Below, piece by piece: positions 36,029-44,962 of a DNA stretch of 64,000 nt. Numbering within the stretch: position 1 is the first letter of the stretch; every line of letters starts with the position of its first letter. The position numbers and the translations under genes are program-made. The stretch spans positions 6,262,001 through 6,326,000 of the forward strand of contig NZ_CP109031.1 of assembly GCF_036226925.1 (NCBI RefSeq). Direction: 5' to 3'. The stretch comes from Streptomyces sp. NBC_00659. GTDB lineage: Bacteria; Actinomycetota; Actinomycetes; Streptomycetales; Streptomycetaceae. The notes under the pieces are model-generated. The model made no database searches and had not been told where the DNA came from. It saw only the letters and a list, made by a program, of their open reading frames with translations.

Positions 36029-37504
36029 GTGCCCTCCATGAACGACCTCGTACGCCAGCACACAGCCCTCGACGACTCCGATCTCGAGTGGCTTCATCTG
36101 CTGGTCTCGGAGTGGCAGCTGCTCTCCGACCTCTCCTTCGCCGACCTCGTCCTGTGGGTCCCCACGCGCGACGGCACCCGCTACGTCTCGGTCGCCCAGA
36201 TGCGCCCCAACACCGGGCCCACCTCGTACCAGGACGACATGGTCGGCCATCTGGTCCCGCGCGGCCGCCGCCCCCTGCTGGACGCCGCGCTCGACGAGGG
36301 CCGGATCGTGCGCGAGGGTGATCCCGAGTGGCGCGAGGAGGTTCCGGTCCGGGTCGAGTCCATTCCCGTACGGCGTGAGGGCCGGGTCCTCGGAGTCATC
36401 GCGCGCAACACCAACCTGCTCACCGTGCGCACCCCGAGCCGCCTCGAACTGACGTATCTCCAGAGCGCCTCCGACCTCGCGCAGATGATCGCGGCGGGCA
36501 CCTTCCCGTTCCCCGACCAGCAGGTCGACATGGACGCCTCGCCCAGGGTCGGCGACGGGCTGATCCGCCTCGACGCGGACGGCATCGTCCAGTACGCCTC
36601 GCCGAACGCGCTCTCGGCGTACCACCGCATCGGCCTGGCCTCCGACCTGGTGGGTCACAACCTCGGCTCCACGACCGCCGAACTCGCCCCGTCCCGGGGT
36701 CCGGTGGACGAGGCGCTGTCGAAGGTGGCCAGCGGCTGGGCGCCCCGTGAGTTCGAGATCGAGAGCGCAGACGGGGTGATCCAGCTCCGGGCGATCCCGC
36801 TGAAGCCCAAGGGCACCCGCGTCGGTTCCCTGGTCCTGCTCCGCGATGTCACCGAACTGCGCCGCCGCGAGCGCGAATTGATCACCAAGGACGCCACCAT
36901 CCGGGAGATCCACCACCGGGTGAAGAACAACCTCCAGACGGTCGCCGCCCTGCTGCGGCTCCAGGCCCGCCGCATCGAGTCGGACCGGGGCCGGGAAGCC
37001 CTGGAGGAGGCCGTGCGCCGGGTCGGCTCGATCGCGATCGTCCACGAGACGCTCTCCCAGAACCTGGACGAGCGCGTGGAGTTCGACGAGATCGCCGACC
37101 GGGTGCTCGCCATGGTCGCCGAGATCTCGCCGGGCAAGGTCACCGGCCGGCGCACCGGACGCTTCGGCATCCTGGACGCCGAGGTCGCGACCCCGCTCTC
37201 GATGGTCCTCACCGAGGTCCTCCAGAACGCGCTGGAGCACGGCTTCCGCGAGGGCGACCGGGGCACCGTCGAGGTCTCCGCGGTGCGCGGCGGCACCTCC
37301 AAGGACGCCCGGCTGCTGGTCACCGTCCAGGACGACGGGGTCGGACTCCCCGAGGGCTTCGACCCGCACCGGTCGGGCAACCTCGGCCTGCAGATCGTAC
37401 GGACGCTGGTGGAGGGCGAGTTGGGCGGCACCTTCGACATGGTGGCCGCTCCGGAGCGCGGCACCCAGGTGCTCCTGGACATCCCGGTGGTCGTGCCGAA
37501 GTAG
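36029..37504 (+). CDS. PdtaS-like sensor histidine kinase
   Basis: A 491-aa soluble kinase. An N-terminal GAF-like domain (residues 15-155) and a PAS domain (175-275) are followed by the HisKA_2 box HHRVKNNLQ (phospho-acceptor about His296) and an HATPase with ALEHGF and DDGVGLPEG. It resembles M. tuberculosis PdtaS, which phosphorylates an RNA-binding ANTAR regulator; no response regulator gene is adjacent. GTG at 36029 and ATG at 36038 are both possible starts. A DasR-like site lies upstream. Confidence 0.9.
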   Translation: MPSMNDLVRQHTALDDSDLEWLHLLVSEWQLLSDLSFADLVLWVPTRDGTRYVSVAQMRPNTGPTSYQDDMVGHLVPRGRRPLLDAALDEGRIVREGDPEWREEVPVRVESIPVRREGRVLGVIARNTNLLTVRTPSRLELTYLQSASDLAQMIAAGTFPFPDQQVDMDASPRVGDGLIRLDADGIVQYASPNALSAYHRIGLASDLVGHNLGSTTAELAPSRGPVDEALSKVASGWAPREFEIESADGVIQLRAIPLKPKGTRVGSLVLLRDVTELRRRERELITKDATIREIHHRVKNNLQTVAALLRLQARRIESDRGREALEEAVRRVGSIAIVHETLSQNLDERVEFDEIADRVLAMVAEISPGKVTGRRTGRFGILDAEVATPLSMVLTEVLQNALEHGFREGDRGTVEVSAVRGGTSKDARLLVTVQDDGVGLPEGFDPHRSGNLGLQIVRTLVEGELGGTFDMVAAPERGTQVLLDIPVVVPK

Positions 37505-37643
37505 CGGGCCCGGACGAACAGCAGGACAAATACCCGCACAAGTGGCCGATGGGCAGGGGCATTCGATGCCCATGGATGCCCGTCACTCACTGTGACCGGT
37601 GCTGGACGCCGGGAGCGCCGGGTACCGGACGCGAACAGCAATG

Positions 37644-37672
37644 AGCCCCGGACCACCAGGTGGTCCGGGGCT
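37644..37672. terminator. Bidirectional terminator between kinase and wblE
   Basis: A perfect 14-bp stem (37644-37657 with 37659-37672) lies between the convergent ends of the two genes. Confidence 0.85.
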
Positions 37673-37782
37673 GAAAGCTCGTTGCATCAAGCGCATCGGG
37701 GTACTGCGCGCTGCGGCTCGGGGGCGGGAGTTGCGTACTCGTTGTACGCGCCGCCAAGCTCAGGCTCGTGCGGGGTGGAACG

Positions 37783-38040
37783 TCAGGCGGTGGCCTGACG
37801 AGCTCGGTTGCGGGCGGCACGGCGCTTCATTGCGCGGCGCTCGTCCTCGCTGAGGCCACCCCAGACGCCGGAGTCCTGGCCGGACTCGAGCGCCCACTGC
37901 AGACACTGCTCCATGACGGGGCAGCGGCGACAGACGGCCTTGGCTTCCTCGATCTGCAGCAGCGCAGGACCGGTGTTGCCGATGGGGAAGAAGAGCTCGG
38001 GGTCTTCCTCGCGGCAAACGGCGTTGTGACGCCAGTCCAT
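37783..38040 (-). CDS. wblE: WhiB-like iron-sulfur regulator WblE
   Basis: An 85-aa Wbl protein with the four cluster cysteines C9, C37, C40 and C46, the GVWGG turn and a basic C-terminus. Size and sequence fit WblE, ortholog of the essential mycobacterial WhiB1, a 4Fe-4S nitric-oxide-sensitive protein that binds region 4 of the principal sigma factor. AAGGAGAGG precedes the ATG. The long leader suggests complex control. Confidence 0.93.
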   Translation of the reverse strand: MDWRHNAVCREEDPELFFPIGNTGPALLQIEEAKAVCRRCPVMEQCLQWALESGQDSGVWGGLSEDERRAMKRRAARNRARQATA

Positions 38041-38357
38041 GGCTGCTACCTCTCCTTGGTATTACATGCACGTTGCTTGTGAATGTGAACGCTTTCACGA
38101 ATCCCTCAACAAGTGAAGGGCCGACAGCCAGACGGACTGGTGTGGTCCTGTGATTTGAGGAGGGGTTCCGGTGCTCTGGGGGCCGGTGTTGCGGGCCGTC
38201 CCGAGCGCCACGTAGAGACTCGCAAACCTCAGCGGCGGATACAACCCCTTCCGGAAAGTTTTTTTTGATTCCTCGGTGTCGGCTGAGTCACAGCCGTACT
38301 TCCATGGGGTGGACCGTGGTCTAAACGTTCGAGTGAAAGGAGTTTGGCCCCTTCCGC
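38041..38357. other. Upstream region of wblE
   Basis: The 317 bp are AT-richer than the surroundings, with a TTTTTTTTGATT run near 38260. They hold the wblE promoter and 5' leader. A weak half dre-like GTGGTCTAAACG is at 38315-38326. No coding frame is seen. Confidence 0.55.
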
Positions 38358-39323
38358 TCACACAATCACACGCAGTGCACGGCGTACGCCTGTGAACGTC
38401 ACGCTCGTACGCAGTCCCAGGTGGTCGCCGTCCATCTGGAGGGGGAGTGGAGCCTTCGAATGCAAGGTGAAGTCCGCCAGGTCATGCAGAGTGACGGCGT
38501 GCTTGCCGTGGGGTCCACGCTCGGGGGACGAAGTGAGCAACTGGGTGGCATACCGGGCGACCGAGGGCGTCGACATGCGGCTGAGTGCCAGTACGTCGAG
38601 TCCGGTATCGAACGAGGCCTTAGGTGCCGCGTACACCGGACGATTGCCGAGAAACGTCCACGGCGAGGTGTTGCAGATGATGGACAGGACCAGATCGGTG
38701 ACCGGGTCGGCGCCGGGGCGCTCCAGGGTGATCGTTCCGTGCCGGCGGTGAGGATCGTCCAGAAACTGACGCAGCACTTGGCGGAGATACAGCGCGTGCG
38801 TGGAGCGCCGGCCGAGCTCGCGCTGCTGTTCGACCCGGCCCACCACCCCGGCGTCGAAGCCGAGGCCGGCGCAGAAGGTGAACCAGCGGGAGGGGACGGA
38901 CTCGTCCTCGGTGCCGGGCGTGCCCGCGGCCAGACCGAGGCCGACCGTGCGCTCGCGCTCCTCGCGCAGCGCGTCCAGCAGGGCGCCCGTCGCCTCCACG
39001 GCGTCGTTCGGCAGGCCCAGGGCGCGGGCGAAGACGTTGGTGGAGCCGCCGGGGACCACGGCGAGGCCGGGAAGGCGGGAGTCGGGGCCCCGGTGCAGCA
39101 GACCGTTCACGACCTCGTTGACCGTGCCGTCCCCGCCGAGGGCCACGACCATGTCTATGTCGTCGCTGTCCGCGGCCTGCCTGCCGAGGTCCCGGGCGTG
39201 CCCGCGGTACTCGGTCGTGACCACTTCCAGTTTCATCTCACTGGCCAACGCGTGGATCAAGACGTCACGCGTACGCGCACTGGTGGTGGTTGCCGCCGGA
39301 TTGACCACAAGAAGTGCACGCAT
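38358..39323 (-). CDS. Diacylglycerol/lipid kinase family protein
   Basis: A 321-aa protein with the ATP-binding GGDGT motif (about residue 63) and the PGGSTNVFARALGL loop of the DAGK catalytic family. It phosphorylates a lipid such as diacylglycerol; sphingosine-like or undecaprenol-type substrates are possible. No membrane helix is predicted, so peripheral association is likely. Confidence 0.9.
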   Translation of the reverse strand: MRALLVVNPAATTTSARTRDVLIHALASEMKLEVVTTEYRGHARDLGRQAADSDDIDMVVALGGDGTVNEVVNGLLHRGPDSRLPGLAVVPGGSTNVFARALGLPNDAVEATGALLDALREERERTVGLGLAAGTPGTEDESVPSRWFTFCAGLGFDAGVVGRVEQQRELGRRSTHALYLRQVLRQFLDDPHRRHGTITLERPGADPVTDLVLSIICNTSPWTFLGNRPVYAAPKASFDTGLDVLALSRMSTPSVARYATQLLTSSPERGPHGKHAVTLHDLADFTLHSKAPLPLQMDGDHLGLRTSVTFTGVRRALRVIV

Positions 39324-39493
39324 GCGATGCAGCGTACCTACTGGGTGGTACTCGTCCCAGACCGAGGTAGGGATCCAGTAAGAGTCCGCAGGTGCGGCAG
39401 GGGTGCGAAACCGGATCGCCGCGCCGCCCGTGACGGTGCGGTTCCCGGCCCCGGGGCATTCGGGCGCCCGGGGCCGACGGCTACTCTTCGGGG

Positions 39494-39946
39494 GTGAGCC
39501 GTGAGCAGAATCCCACCCCCGACGCCCCCCGGTCCGACCCCCGCCCCGGACGGCTGACCGCTGCCGCGGCGCTGGCCGCGCTGGAGGGGACCGCCCTCGT
39601 GGCGGGCGGCGTCTGTGTCCTCGTCCTCGGACTCACAGGCGATCCCGACAACCGGCAGCAGGCCGTCACCGGCGGCGTCACGCTGATCGCGCTCGCGCTG
39701 CTGCCGCTGCTCGCCGCGCGCGGACTGCTGCTGCGCCGTGCCTGGAGCCGGGGCCCGGCCCTCGTCACCCAGATCCTGGCACTGCCGGTCGCCTACACCC
39801 TGCTCCAGGCCGACAGCGTCGCGATCCCCGCCGGTATCGCCCTCGCCGTCGTCGCCGTGGTGGCCCTGGTGCTGCTGGCGAACCCGGCGACGACACGGGC
39901 CCTCGGCATCCGAGGGCCCGGCGGCGACGCACACGACGAGACGTAG
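39494..39946 (+). CDS. Four-helix membrane protein of unknown function
   Basis: A 150-aa protein with a polar N-terminus and four hydrophobic segments (about residues 22-45, 58-78, 86-104 and 110-130). It starts with GTG after GGGGTGAG. It converges on sigH, leaving 6 bp between the stops. No family was recognised with confidence. Confidence 0.72.
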   Translation: MSREQNPTPDAPRSDPRPGRLTAAAALAALEGTALVAGGVCVLVLGLTGDPDNRQQAVTGGVTLIALALLPLLAARGLLLRRAWSRGPALVTQILALPVAYTLLQADSVAIPAGIALAVVAVVALVLLANPATTRALGIRGPGGDAHDET

Positions 39947-39952
39947 CGGGGC

Positions 39953-41146
39953 TCACTCCTCGACGAGGAGCTTCTCCCGAAGCTGGGCCAGCGTGCGGGC
40001 CAGCAGCCGCGAGACGTGCATCTGCGAGATGCCGACCTCCTGCGCGATCTGCGACTGCGTCATGTTGCCGAAGAAGCGAAGGAGCAGGATCCGCTTCTCC
40101 CGCGGGGGCAGGTCCTCCAGTAGCGGCTTCAGCGACTCGCGGTACTCGACGCCCTCCAGCGCCTCGTCCTCGGCGCCCAGGGTGTCCGCGACCGCCGGGG
40201 ACTCGTCGTCCGTGTCGGGGACGTCCAGGGACAGCGTGGAGTACGCGTTGGCGGACTCCAGGCCCTCCAGGACCTCCTCCTCCGAGATGGCGAGCTTCTC
40301 GGCCAGCTCGTGCACCGTCGGGGAGCGCCCGTGCAGCTGGGAGAGCTCCGCGGTCGCTGTGGTCAGCGCGAGGCGCAGCTCCTGAAGACGGCGCGGGACG
40401 CGCACCGCCCAGCCCTTGTCGCGGAAGTGCCGCTTGATCTCGCCGACCACCGTCGGGGTCGCGTACGTCGAGAACTCGACACCGCGCTCCGGGTCGAACC
40501 GGTCGACCGACTTGATCAGCCCGATCGTCGCGACCTGGGTCAGGTCGTCCAGTGGCTCACCGCGGTTGCGGAAGCGGCGGGCCAGGTGCTCGACGAGCGG
40601 CAGATGCATGCGGACGAGCTGGTTGCGCAGCTCCGCGTACTCGGCGCTGCCGTCCTGGAGTTTGCGCAGCTCGATGAACATCGCCCGCGCCCCGCTGCGG
40701 TCGCGGGGGTCGTGCTGGATGTGCTGGGCGCTCGGCCCGTGCTGGATCTGCCGGGCTTCGGTCTCGTGCTGGGCGTCCTGCACACCCTGCACACCCTGCG
40801 CGCCCTGCTCAGGCTCTCGCTCGTGCTGCGCGCCCTGCACGTTCTGCTCCGCGTTTCGCTCGTGCTCGCTCATAGTCCCGCCCGTCACCATTTCCCGAGC
40901 TCGAGGCTCTTCCCCCGTGTCCTCGGCCGCGCTCGAACCGGGGGGACCTCCCCGGCCGGGGAAGGCTCCCGGCTGCGCCGCTGCCGCCGAGGAGACGCCG
41001 ATCTCCGGATGCGGCCGGGCCTGCTCGGGGATGCCGTCGACGTCGTCCGCCGTGTGCCGCGGCCCGTCCGGACCGCCGGCGCGCCCCGCGGGAGGCTCCC
41101 GTGTGCCGCGCTCTTCGTCCCGCACCGGCCCGTCCCCGTTCCTCAC
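39953..41146 (-). CDS. sigH: SigB-type stress/development sigma factor SigH
   Basis: A group 3 sigma factor. The conserved core begins near FIELRKLQDGSAEY and includes region 2 (LDDLTQVATIGLIKSVDRFD, VGEIKRHFRDKGW), region 3 and region 4 (GISQMHVSRLLARTL). GTG at 41146 overlaps the prsH stop (GTGA) and gives a 397-aa form with a long Pro/Gly- then Gln/His/Glu-rich N-terminus. MSEHERN at 40873 gives a 306-aa form. S. coelicolor SigH is reported in several start and proteolytic forms. It governs osmotic and heat stress and sporulation septation. Confidence 0.93.
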   Translation of the reverse strand: MRNGDGPVRDEERGTREPPAGRAGGPDGPRHTADDVDGIPEQARPHPEIGVSSAAAAQPGAFPGRGGPPGSSAAEDTGEEPRAREMVTGGTMSEHERNAEQNVQGAQHEREPEQGAQGVQGVQDAQHETEARQIQHGPSAQHIQHDPRDRSGARAMFIELRKLQDGSAEYAELRNQLVRMHLPLVEHLARRFRNRGEPLDDLTQVATIGLIKSVDRFDPERGVEFSTYATPTVVGEIKRHFRDKGWAVRVPRRLQELRLALTTATAELSQLHGRSPTVHELAEKLAISEEEVLEGLESANAYSTLSLDVPDTDDESPAVADTLGAEDEALEGVEYRESLKPLLEDLPPREKRILLLRFFGNMTQSQIAQEVGISQMHVSRLLARTLAQLREKLLVEE

Positions 41147-41556
41147 GCCGGCCCGGGTCCCGCGCCGCGTTGTTTGTAGAGGCTGATCGAAACGGTCTTG
41201 TCCTCGGAGACGGTGGAGTCGACCTTGCCCGCGAGAGCCGACAGAACGGTCCACGCGAAAGTGTCACGTGACGGAGCGTGACCGTCCGTGGTCGGCGCCG
41301 AGACCGTGACCTCGAGTGAGTCGTCGATCAGCCGGAAGACACAACTGAGCACCGAGCCGGGGACGGCCTGCTGCAGCAGGATCGCGCAGGCCTCGTCCAC
41401 GGCGATGCGCAGATCCTCGATCTCGTCGAGGGTGAAGTCCAAACGGGCCGCCAGCCCGGCCGTGGCCGTGCGCAGTACCGACAGGTAGGCACCCGCGGCC
41501 GGCAGCCGGACTTCCACGAAGTCCTTCGTCGCGGGCTCGCCTGCGATCTGGGACAC
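41143..41556 (-). CDS. prsH: Anti-sigma factor PrsH/UshX (HATPase)
   Basis: A 137-aa RsbW/SpoIIAB-like protein with an HATPase fold (IAVDEACAILLQQA corresponds to the N box). GTG at 41556 is chosen because GGAGGTGA stands directly upstream and this gives the length I recall for the S. coelicolor protein; an ATG at 41568 would add four residues. It sequesters SigH until an anti-anti-sigma factor intervenes. The stop overlaps the sigH start, so they are translationally coupled. Confidence 0.92.
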   Translation of the reverse strand: MSQIAGEPATKDFVEVRLPAAGAYLSVLRTATAGLAARLDFTLDEIEDLRIAVDEACAILLQQAVPGSVLSCVFRLIDDSLEVTVSAPTTDGHAPSRDTFAWTVLSALAGKVDSTVSEDKTVSISLYKQRGAGPGPA

Positions 41557-41776
41557 CCTCACCTCCATGGTGGTACAAGCTCATTCGAGCTCTTTCGGGG
41601 GCCGAGGGTCGCCCCCCGGGGTAACGCGCTACGTCGTTCAGCGGTGACGCTACCGCGCTCCCGACTTTCCTGTCCTGGGGACCCCGCCCCTTGCTGTCAC
41701 TCATAGTAAGCCTATGAGTACGGACAGTGGCTAGAGGTCTGCGGCCCCAAATAGGAAGAGCGCGCGCCGGGTTGAC

Positions 41777-41801
41777 GTACCCAGACGTCAGACGGTCGAA
41801 C
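41777..41801 (-). promoter_or_regulatory. Candidate SigB/SigH-type promoter of prsH-sigH
   Basis: On the minus strand GTTC, 15 bp, GGGTAC resembles the SigB-family consensus GTTT-N14-16-GGGTAT/C. It lies about 220 bp before the prsH start and would give stress-induced autoregulation. Confidence 0.45.
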
Positions 41802-41840
41802 CGTCCGGATCGGGAGTCACGCGCGTACGTGATCCACGGC

Positions 41841-42101
41841 TCAGACGAGGACGTGGTCCACGAAACACCAACGCCAGTTCTCCCCCTGCTCGAACGTGCG
41901 CATGATCGGGTGCCCGGTGGTGTTGTGATGCTCCGAGGCGTGCCGCAGCGGTGAGGAGTCGCAACAGGCGAGATGCCCGCACTCCAGACACAGCCGAAGC
42001 TGCACCGGATGGGTACCGGCGGCCGCGCACTCCATGCAGGTCTCGCTCCCGGGGTCGGGTTCGGGCTGCGGCAGCGCGTCGGCGTGCGTGCACTGTTTCA
42101 T
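41841..42101 (-). CDS. UBP-type zinc-finger protein
   Basis: An 86-aa protein consisting of one ZnF-UBP domain. Zinc ligands are visible in CTHAD, CMEC, CLECGHLACCD and HHNTTGHPI. In eukaryotes the fold binds ubiquitin C-termini; bacterial stand-alone versions have no established role. It is upstream of and on the same strand as prsH-sigH. Confidence 0.9.
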   Translation of the reverse strand: MKQCTHADALPQPEPDPGSETCMECAAAGTHPVQLRLCLECGHLACCDSSPLRHASEHHNTTGHPIMRTFEQGENWRWCFVDHVLV

Positions 42102-42163
42102 GATGGCCAGGTTACGTCGGGCGTGCGGGACACCGCGCGGAAAAAGAGGGCGGGCGGAAGACG

Positions 42164-43759
42164 ATGGACGTGTTGCCACTGCTGTTGCTGGTCGCGGGGA
42201 GCGCGGCGGTCGCCGGGGCCGCCCGCCGCACCCCGGTCCCGGCACCCCTGCTGATCGTCGCCGTGGCCCTGCTGGTCTCGTACATCCCCGGAGTGCCGAC
42301 GTACGAACTCGACCCCGACGTCGTGCTCCCGCTGGTGCTGCCCCCGCTGCTGTACACGGCGGCCACCGACAGCTCCTACCTCGACCTGAGGGCCCAGTTG
42401 AGGCCCGTCGCGCTGTTGTCGGTCGGGTACGTCCTCTTCGCCACCCTCGTGGTCGGCTGGGCCGCCTACCTGCTCGTACCGGGCCTGCCGCTGCCCGCGG
42501 CGCTCGTCCTCGGCGCCGTGGTCGCGCCGCCGGACGCGGTGGCCGCGACGGCCGTGGCCCGCCGCGTGGGACTGCCCTCACGGATCACCACGATCCTCCA
42601 GGGCGAGTCCCTGGTGAACGACGCGACCGCGATCACCGCCTACAAGGTGGCGCTCGCGGCGGCGGTCGGCGAGGGCGCGACCTGGGCGGGCGGAATCGGC
42701 GAGTTCCTGCTCGCGGCGGTCGGCGGGGTCGTCGTCGGGCTCGTGCTGATGATCCCCATCCACTGGCTGCGCACCCACATGAACGAGGCGCTCCTCCAGA
42801 ACACCCTCTCCCTGCTGATCCCCTTCGTCGCCTACGGCATCGCCGAGCAGTTCCACGCCTCCGGTGTGCTCGCGGTGGTCGTCGTCGCGCTCTACCTCGG
42901 ACACCGCTCCTGGGAGGTGGACTTCGCGACCCGGCTCCAGGAGGAGGCGGTGTGGAAGATGGTCGCCTTCGTCCTGGAGTCCGCGGTGTTCGCGCTGATC
43001 GGACTCCAGCTCCCGGTCGTCCTCAAGGGCCTCGGCGCCTACGAGGGGACGACCGCCGCCTGGTACGCCCTCGCCCTCTTCCTCGTCGTCGTCGTGACCC
43101 GCTTCGTGTGGGTGTACCCCGCCACCTTCCTGCCCCGCCTCCTGTCGGCGCGCATCCGCGAGCGCGAGGCCAACCCCACCTGGAAGGGGCCGTTCGTCAT
43201 CGGCTGGGCCGGCATGCGCGGCGTCGTCTCGCTCGCCATCGCCTTCTCCGTCCCCCTCACCGTGGACGGCGGTGACGCCTTCCCCGAACGCAACCTGATC
43301 CTCTTCCTGACCTTCACCACCGTCATCGGCACCCTGGTCGTGCAGGGCCTGACCCTGCCCCCGCTCATCCGGCTGCTGAAACTGCCGGGACGCGACACGC
43401 AGGCCGAGACCCTCGCCGAGGCCAACGCCCAGGCACAGGCCTCCCGCGCCGCCGAGGAGCGCCTCGACGAACTCCTCGCCGACGAGCGCAACGCCCTGCC
43501 GCCCCCGCTCGCCGAACGCCTGCGCACGGTCATGGAGCGGCGCCGCAACGCCGTCTGGGAGCGGCTCGGCGCGGTCAACCCGGTCACCGGCGAGACCACG
43601 GACGACACCTACCGCCGGCTCTCCCGCGAGATGATCGGCACCGAGCGCGACGTCTTCGTCAAGCTGCGCGACCACCGCTACATCGACGACGAGATGCTGC
43701 GCACGCTGCTGCGCCGGCTGGACCTGGAGGAGGCTGCGGCCTACCGGGAGGCGGCCTGA
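42164..43759 (+). CDS. Na+/H+ antiporter, CPA1 family
   Basis: A 531-aa protein with about 12 membrane helices and the CPA1 ion-site motifs VAPPDAVAATAV and GESLVNDATA. The C-terminal 130 residues are a hydrophilic, coiled-coil-prone cytoplasmic tail (QASRAAEERLDELLADE). It exchanges Na+ (or K+) for protons in pH and salt homeostasis. Its closeness to sigH, an osmotic-stress sigma factor, is suggestive only. It overlaps the convergent next gene by 19 bp. Confidence 0.93.
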   Translation: MDVLPLLLLVAGSAAVAGAARRTPVPAPLLIVAVALLVSYIPGVPTYELDPDVVLPLVLPPLLYTAATDSSYLDLRAQLRPVALLSVGYVLFATLVVGWAAYLLVPGLPLPAALVLGAVVAPPDAVAATAVARRVGLPSRITTILQGESLVNDATAITAYKVALAAAVGEGATWAGGIGEFLLAAVGGVVVGLVLMIPIHWLRTHMNEALLQNTLSLLIPFVAYGIAEQFHASGVLAVVVVALYLGHRSWEVDFATRLQEEAVWKMVAFVLESAVFALIGLQLPVVLKGLGAYEGTTAAWYALALFLVVVVTRFVWVYPATFLPRLLSARIREREANPTWKGPFVIGWAGMRGVVSLAIAFSVPLTVDGGDAFPERNLILFLTFTTVIGTLVVQGLTLPPLIRLLKLPGRDTQAETLAEANAQAQASRAAEERLDELLADERNALPPPLAERLRTVMERRRNAVWERLGAVNPVTGETTDDTYRRLSREMIGTERDVFVKLRDHRYIDDEMLRTLLRRLDLEEAAAYREAA

Positions 43760-44892
43760 GGTCCGGTCCCCGGGACGGGGAACGGCGCTCCGGTGATCAC
43801 CGCCGCCACCGTCGTGCCGCGCGGGAACGCCCCTTCCCCGGCGAGGGCGACAAGTCCGTAGAGCATCTTGGCGACATAGAGACGTTCGACGGGCAGCCCG
43901 TGCCGCTGCTCGAAGTCCTCCGTGAAGGCGTCGAGTTCAGCGGTGGTGCGGGCGTAGCCGCCGAAGTGGAAGCGGTCGTCGAGGGACCAGTTCCCGCGCC
44001 GGGCGCCGAACGCGGCCGTCTGGAGGGCCGTCGTGCCGGCGTCGAGGAAGCCGCCGCGCAGGACCGGGACGCCCAGCGCCCGCTGGCCGGGGGCGAGGCC
44101 CGCGGCCAGCCCGGCGAGGGTGCCGCCGGTGCCGCAGGCGAGGGCGGCCACGTCGATGTCGTCCTCGTCCCGCAGTTCCTCGCCAAGGGCCCGGCAGCCG
44201 CGTACGGCGAGGGCGTTGCTGCCGCCCTCGGGCACGACGTACGCGTCCTCGGTGCCTGTCGCCCGCAGGATCCCGGCCAGCGTCCGAGGTTCCGTCTTGT
44301 GCCGGTACGTCGATCTGTCGACGAAGTGGAGACGCATGCCGTCGGCGGCGCAGCGGGCCAGTGAGGGGTTCAGGGGGCGGTCGGCCAGCTCCTGGCCGCG
44401 GACCACGCCCACGGTGGGCTGCCCGAGGAGACGGCCCGCGGCGGCGGTGGCGCGCAGATGGTTCGAGTAGGCCCCGCCGAAGGTGACCAGGGTGCGGCCC
44501 GCCGCCGCTTCGAGGTTCGGCGTCAGCTTGCGCCACTTGTTGCCGATCAGCTCCGGGTGGATCAGGTCGTCCCGCTTCAGCACCAGCCGCACGCCGTGCC
44601 GCGCGAACCGCGCGTCCCCGGCCTCCACCAACGGTGACGGGAGCCGTGGCGGGGGACCGACGGGAGCCGGAGTCCCGCACGGGGTGCGCGGGCCCGTGGG
44701 AGGGGCCGCGACGGCCGGGTGCGGCACGACACGCGCGGTGCGGGAGTCCTGGGGGCCGGCCGGGTCCGCCGGGCGGGCGGCGGGGCGCGGGGCGGCCGGG
44801 TCGGGGGCTTCCGGGTCGCCGGAGGCGGGCCCGGTGCGGCCCGGGCCGTCGTCCGGGGTGTCGGGGCTGGTCACGGGTCCATTGTCGGACAC
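43741..44892 (-). CDS. PLP-dependent ACC deaminase/D-cysteine desulfhydrase family enzyme
   Basis: A 383-aa protein. The first 80 residues are Pro/Ala/Gly-rich and unstructured. The fold type II PLP domain follows with the cofactor lysine in GNKWRKL, GGAYSNHLRA and the phosphate loop CGTGGTLAG. Substrate could be D-cysteine, ACC or another D-amino acid. A GTG at 44874 would shorten the N-terminus by six residues. Its last 19 bp lie inside the antiporter gene. Confidence 0.85.
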   Translation of the reverse strand: MSDNGPVTSPDTPDDGPGRTGPASGDPEAPDPAAPRPAARPADPAGPQDSRTARVVPHPAVAAPPTGPRTPCGTPAPVGPPPRLPSPLVEAGDARFARHGVRLVLKRDDLIHPELIGNKWRKLTPNLEAAAGRTLVTFGGAYSNHLRATAAAGRLLGQPTVGVVRGQELADRPLNPSLARCAADGMRLHFVDRSTYRHKTEPRTLAGILRATGTEDAYVVPEGGSNALAVRGCRALGEELRDEDDIDVAALACGTGGTLAGLAAGLAPGQRALGVPVLRGGFLDAGTTALQTAAFGARRGNWSLDDRFHFGGYARTTAELDAFTEDFEQRHGLPVERLYVAKMLYGLVALAGEGAFPRGTTVAAVITGAPFPVPGTGPQAASR

Positions 44893-44962
44893 CTGTCCGG
44901 GGGCGGCCGGAGGCGGGCGGCCGAGGCACCGGCCGTCCGCCTCCGGCCCTCGGCGCCTCAGC

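Noticed and set aside
34619..37573. Minus-strand frame of 984 codons reading through nagB upstream
   Set aside because: Only the last 261 codons are NagB; the rest is antisense to the sensor kinase or crosses the regulatory region.
38315..38330. DasR operator near wblE
   Set aside because: Only one half-site (GTGGTCTAAACG) fits; the second half diverges.
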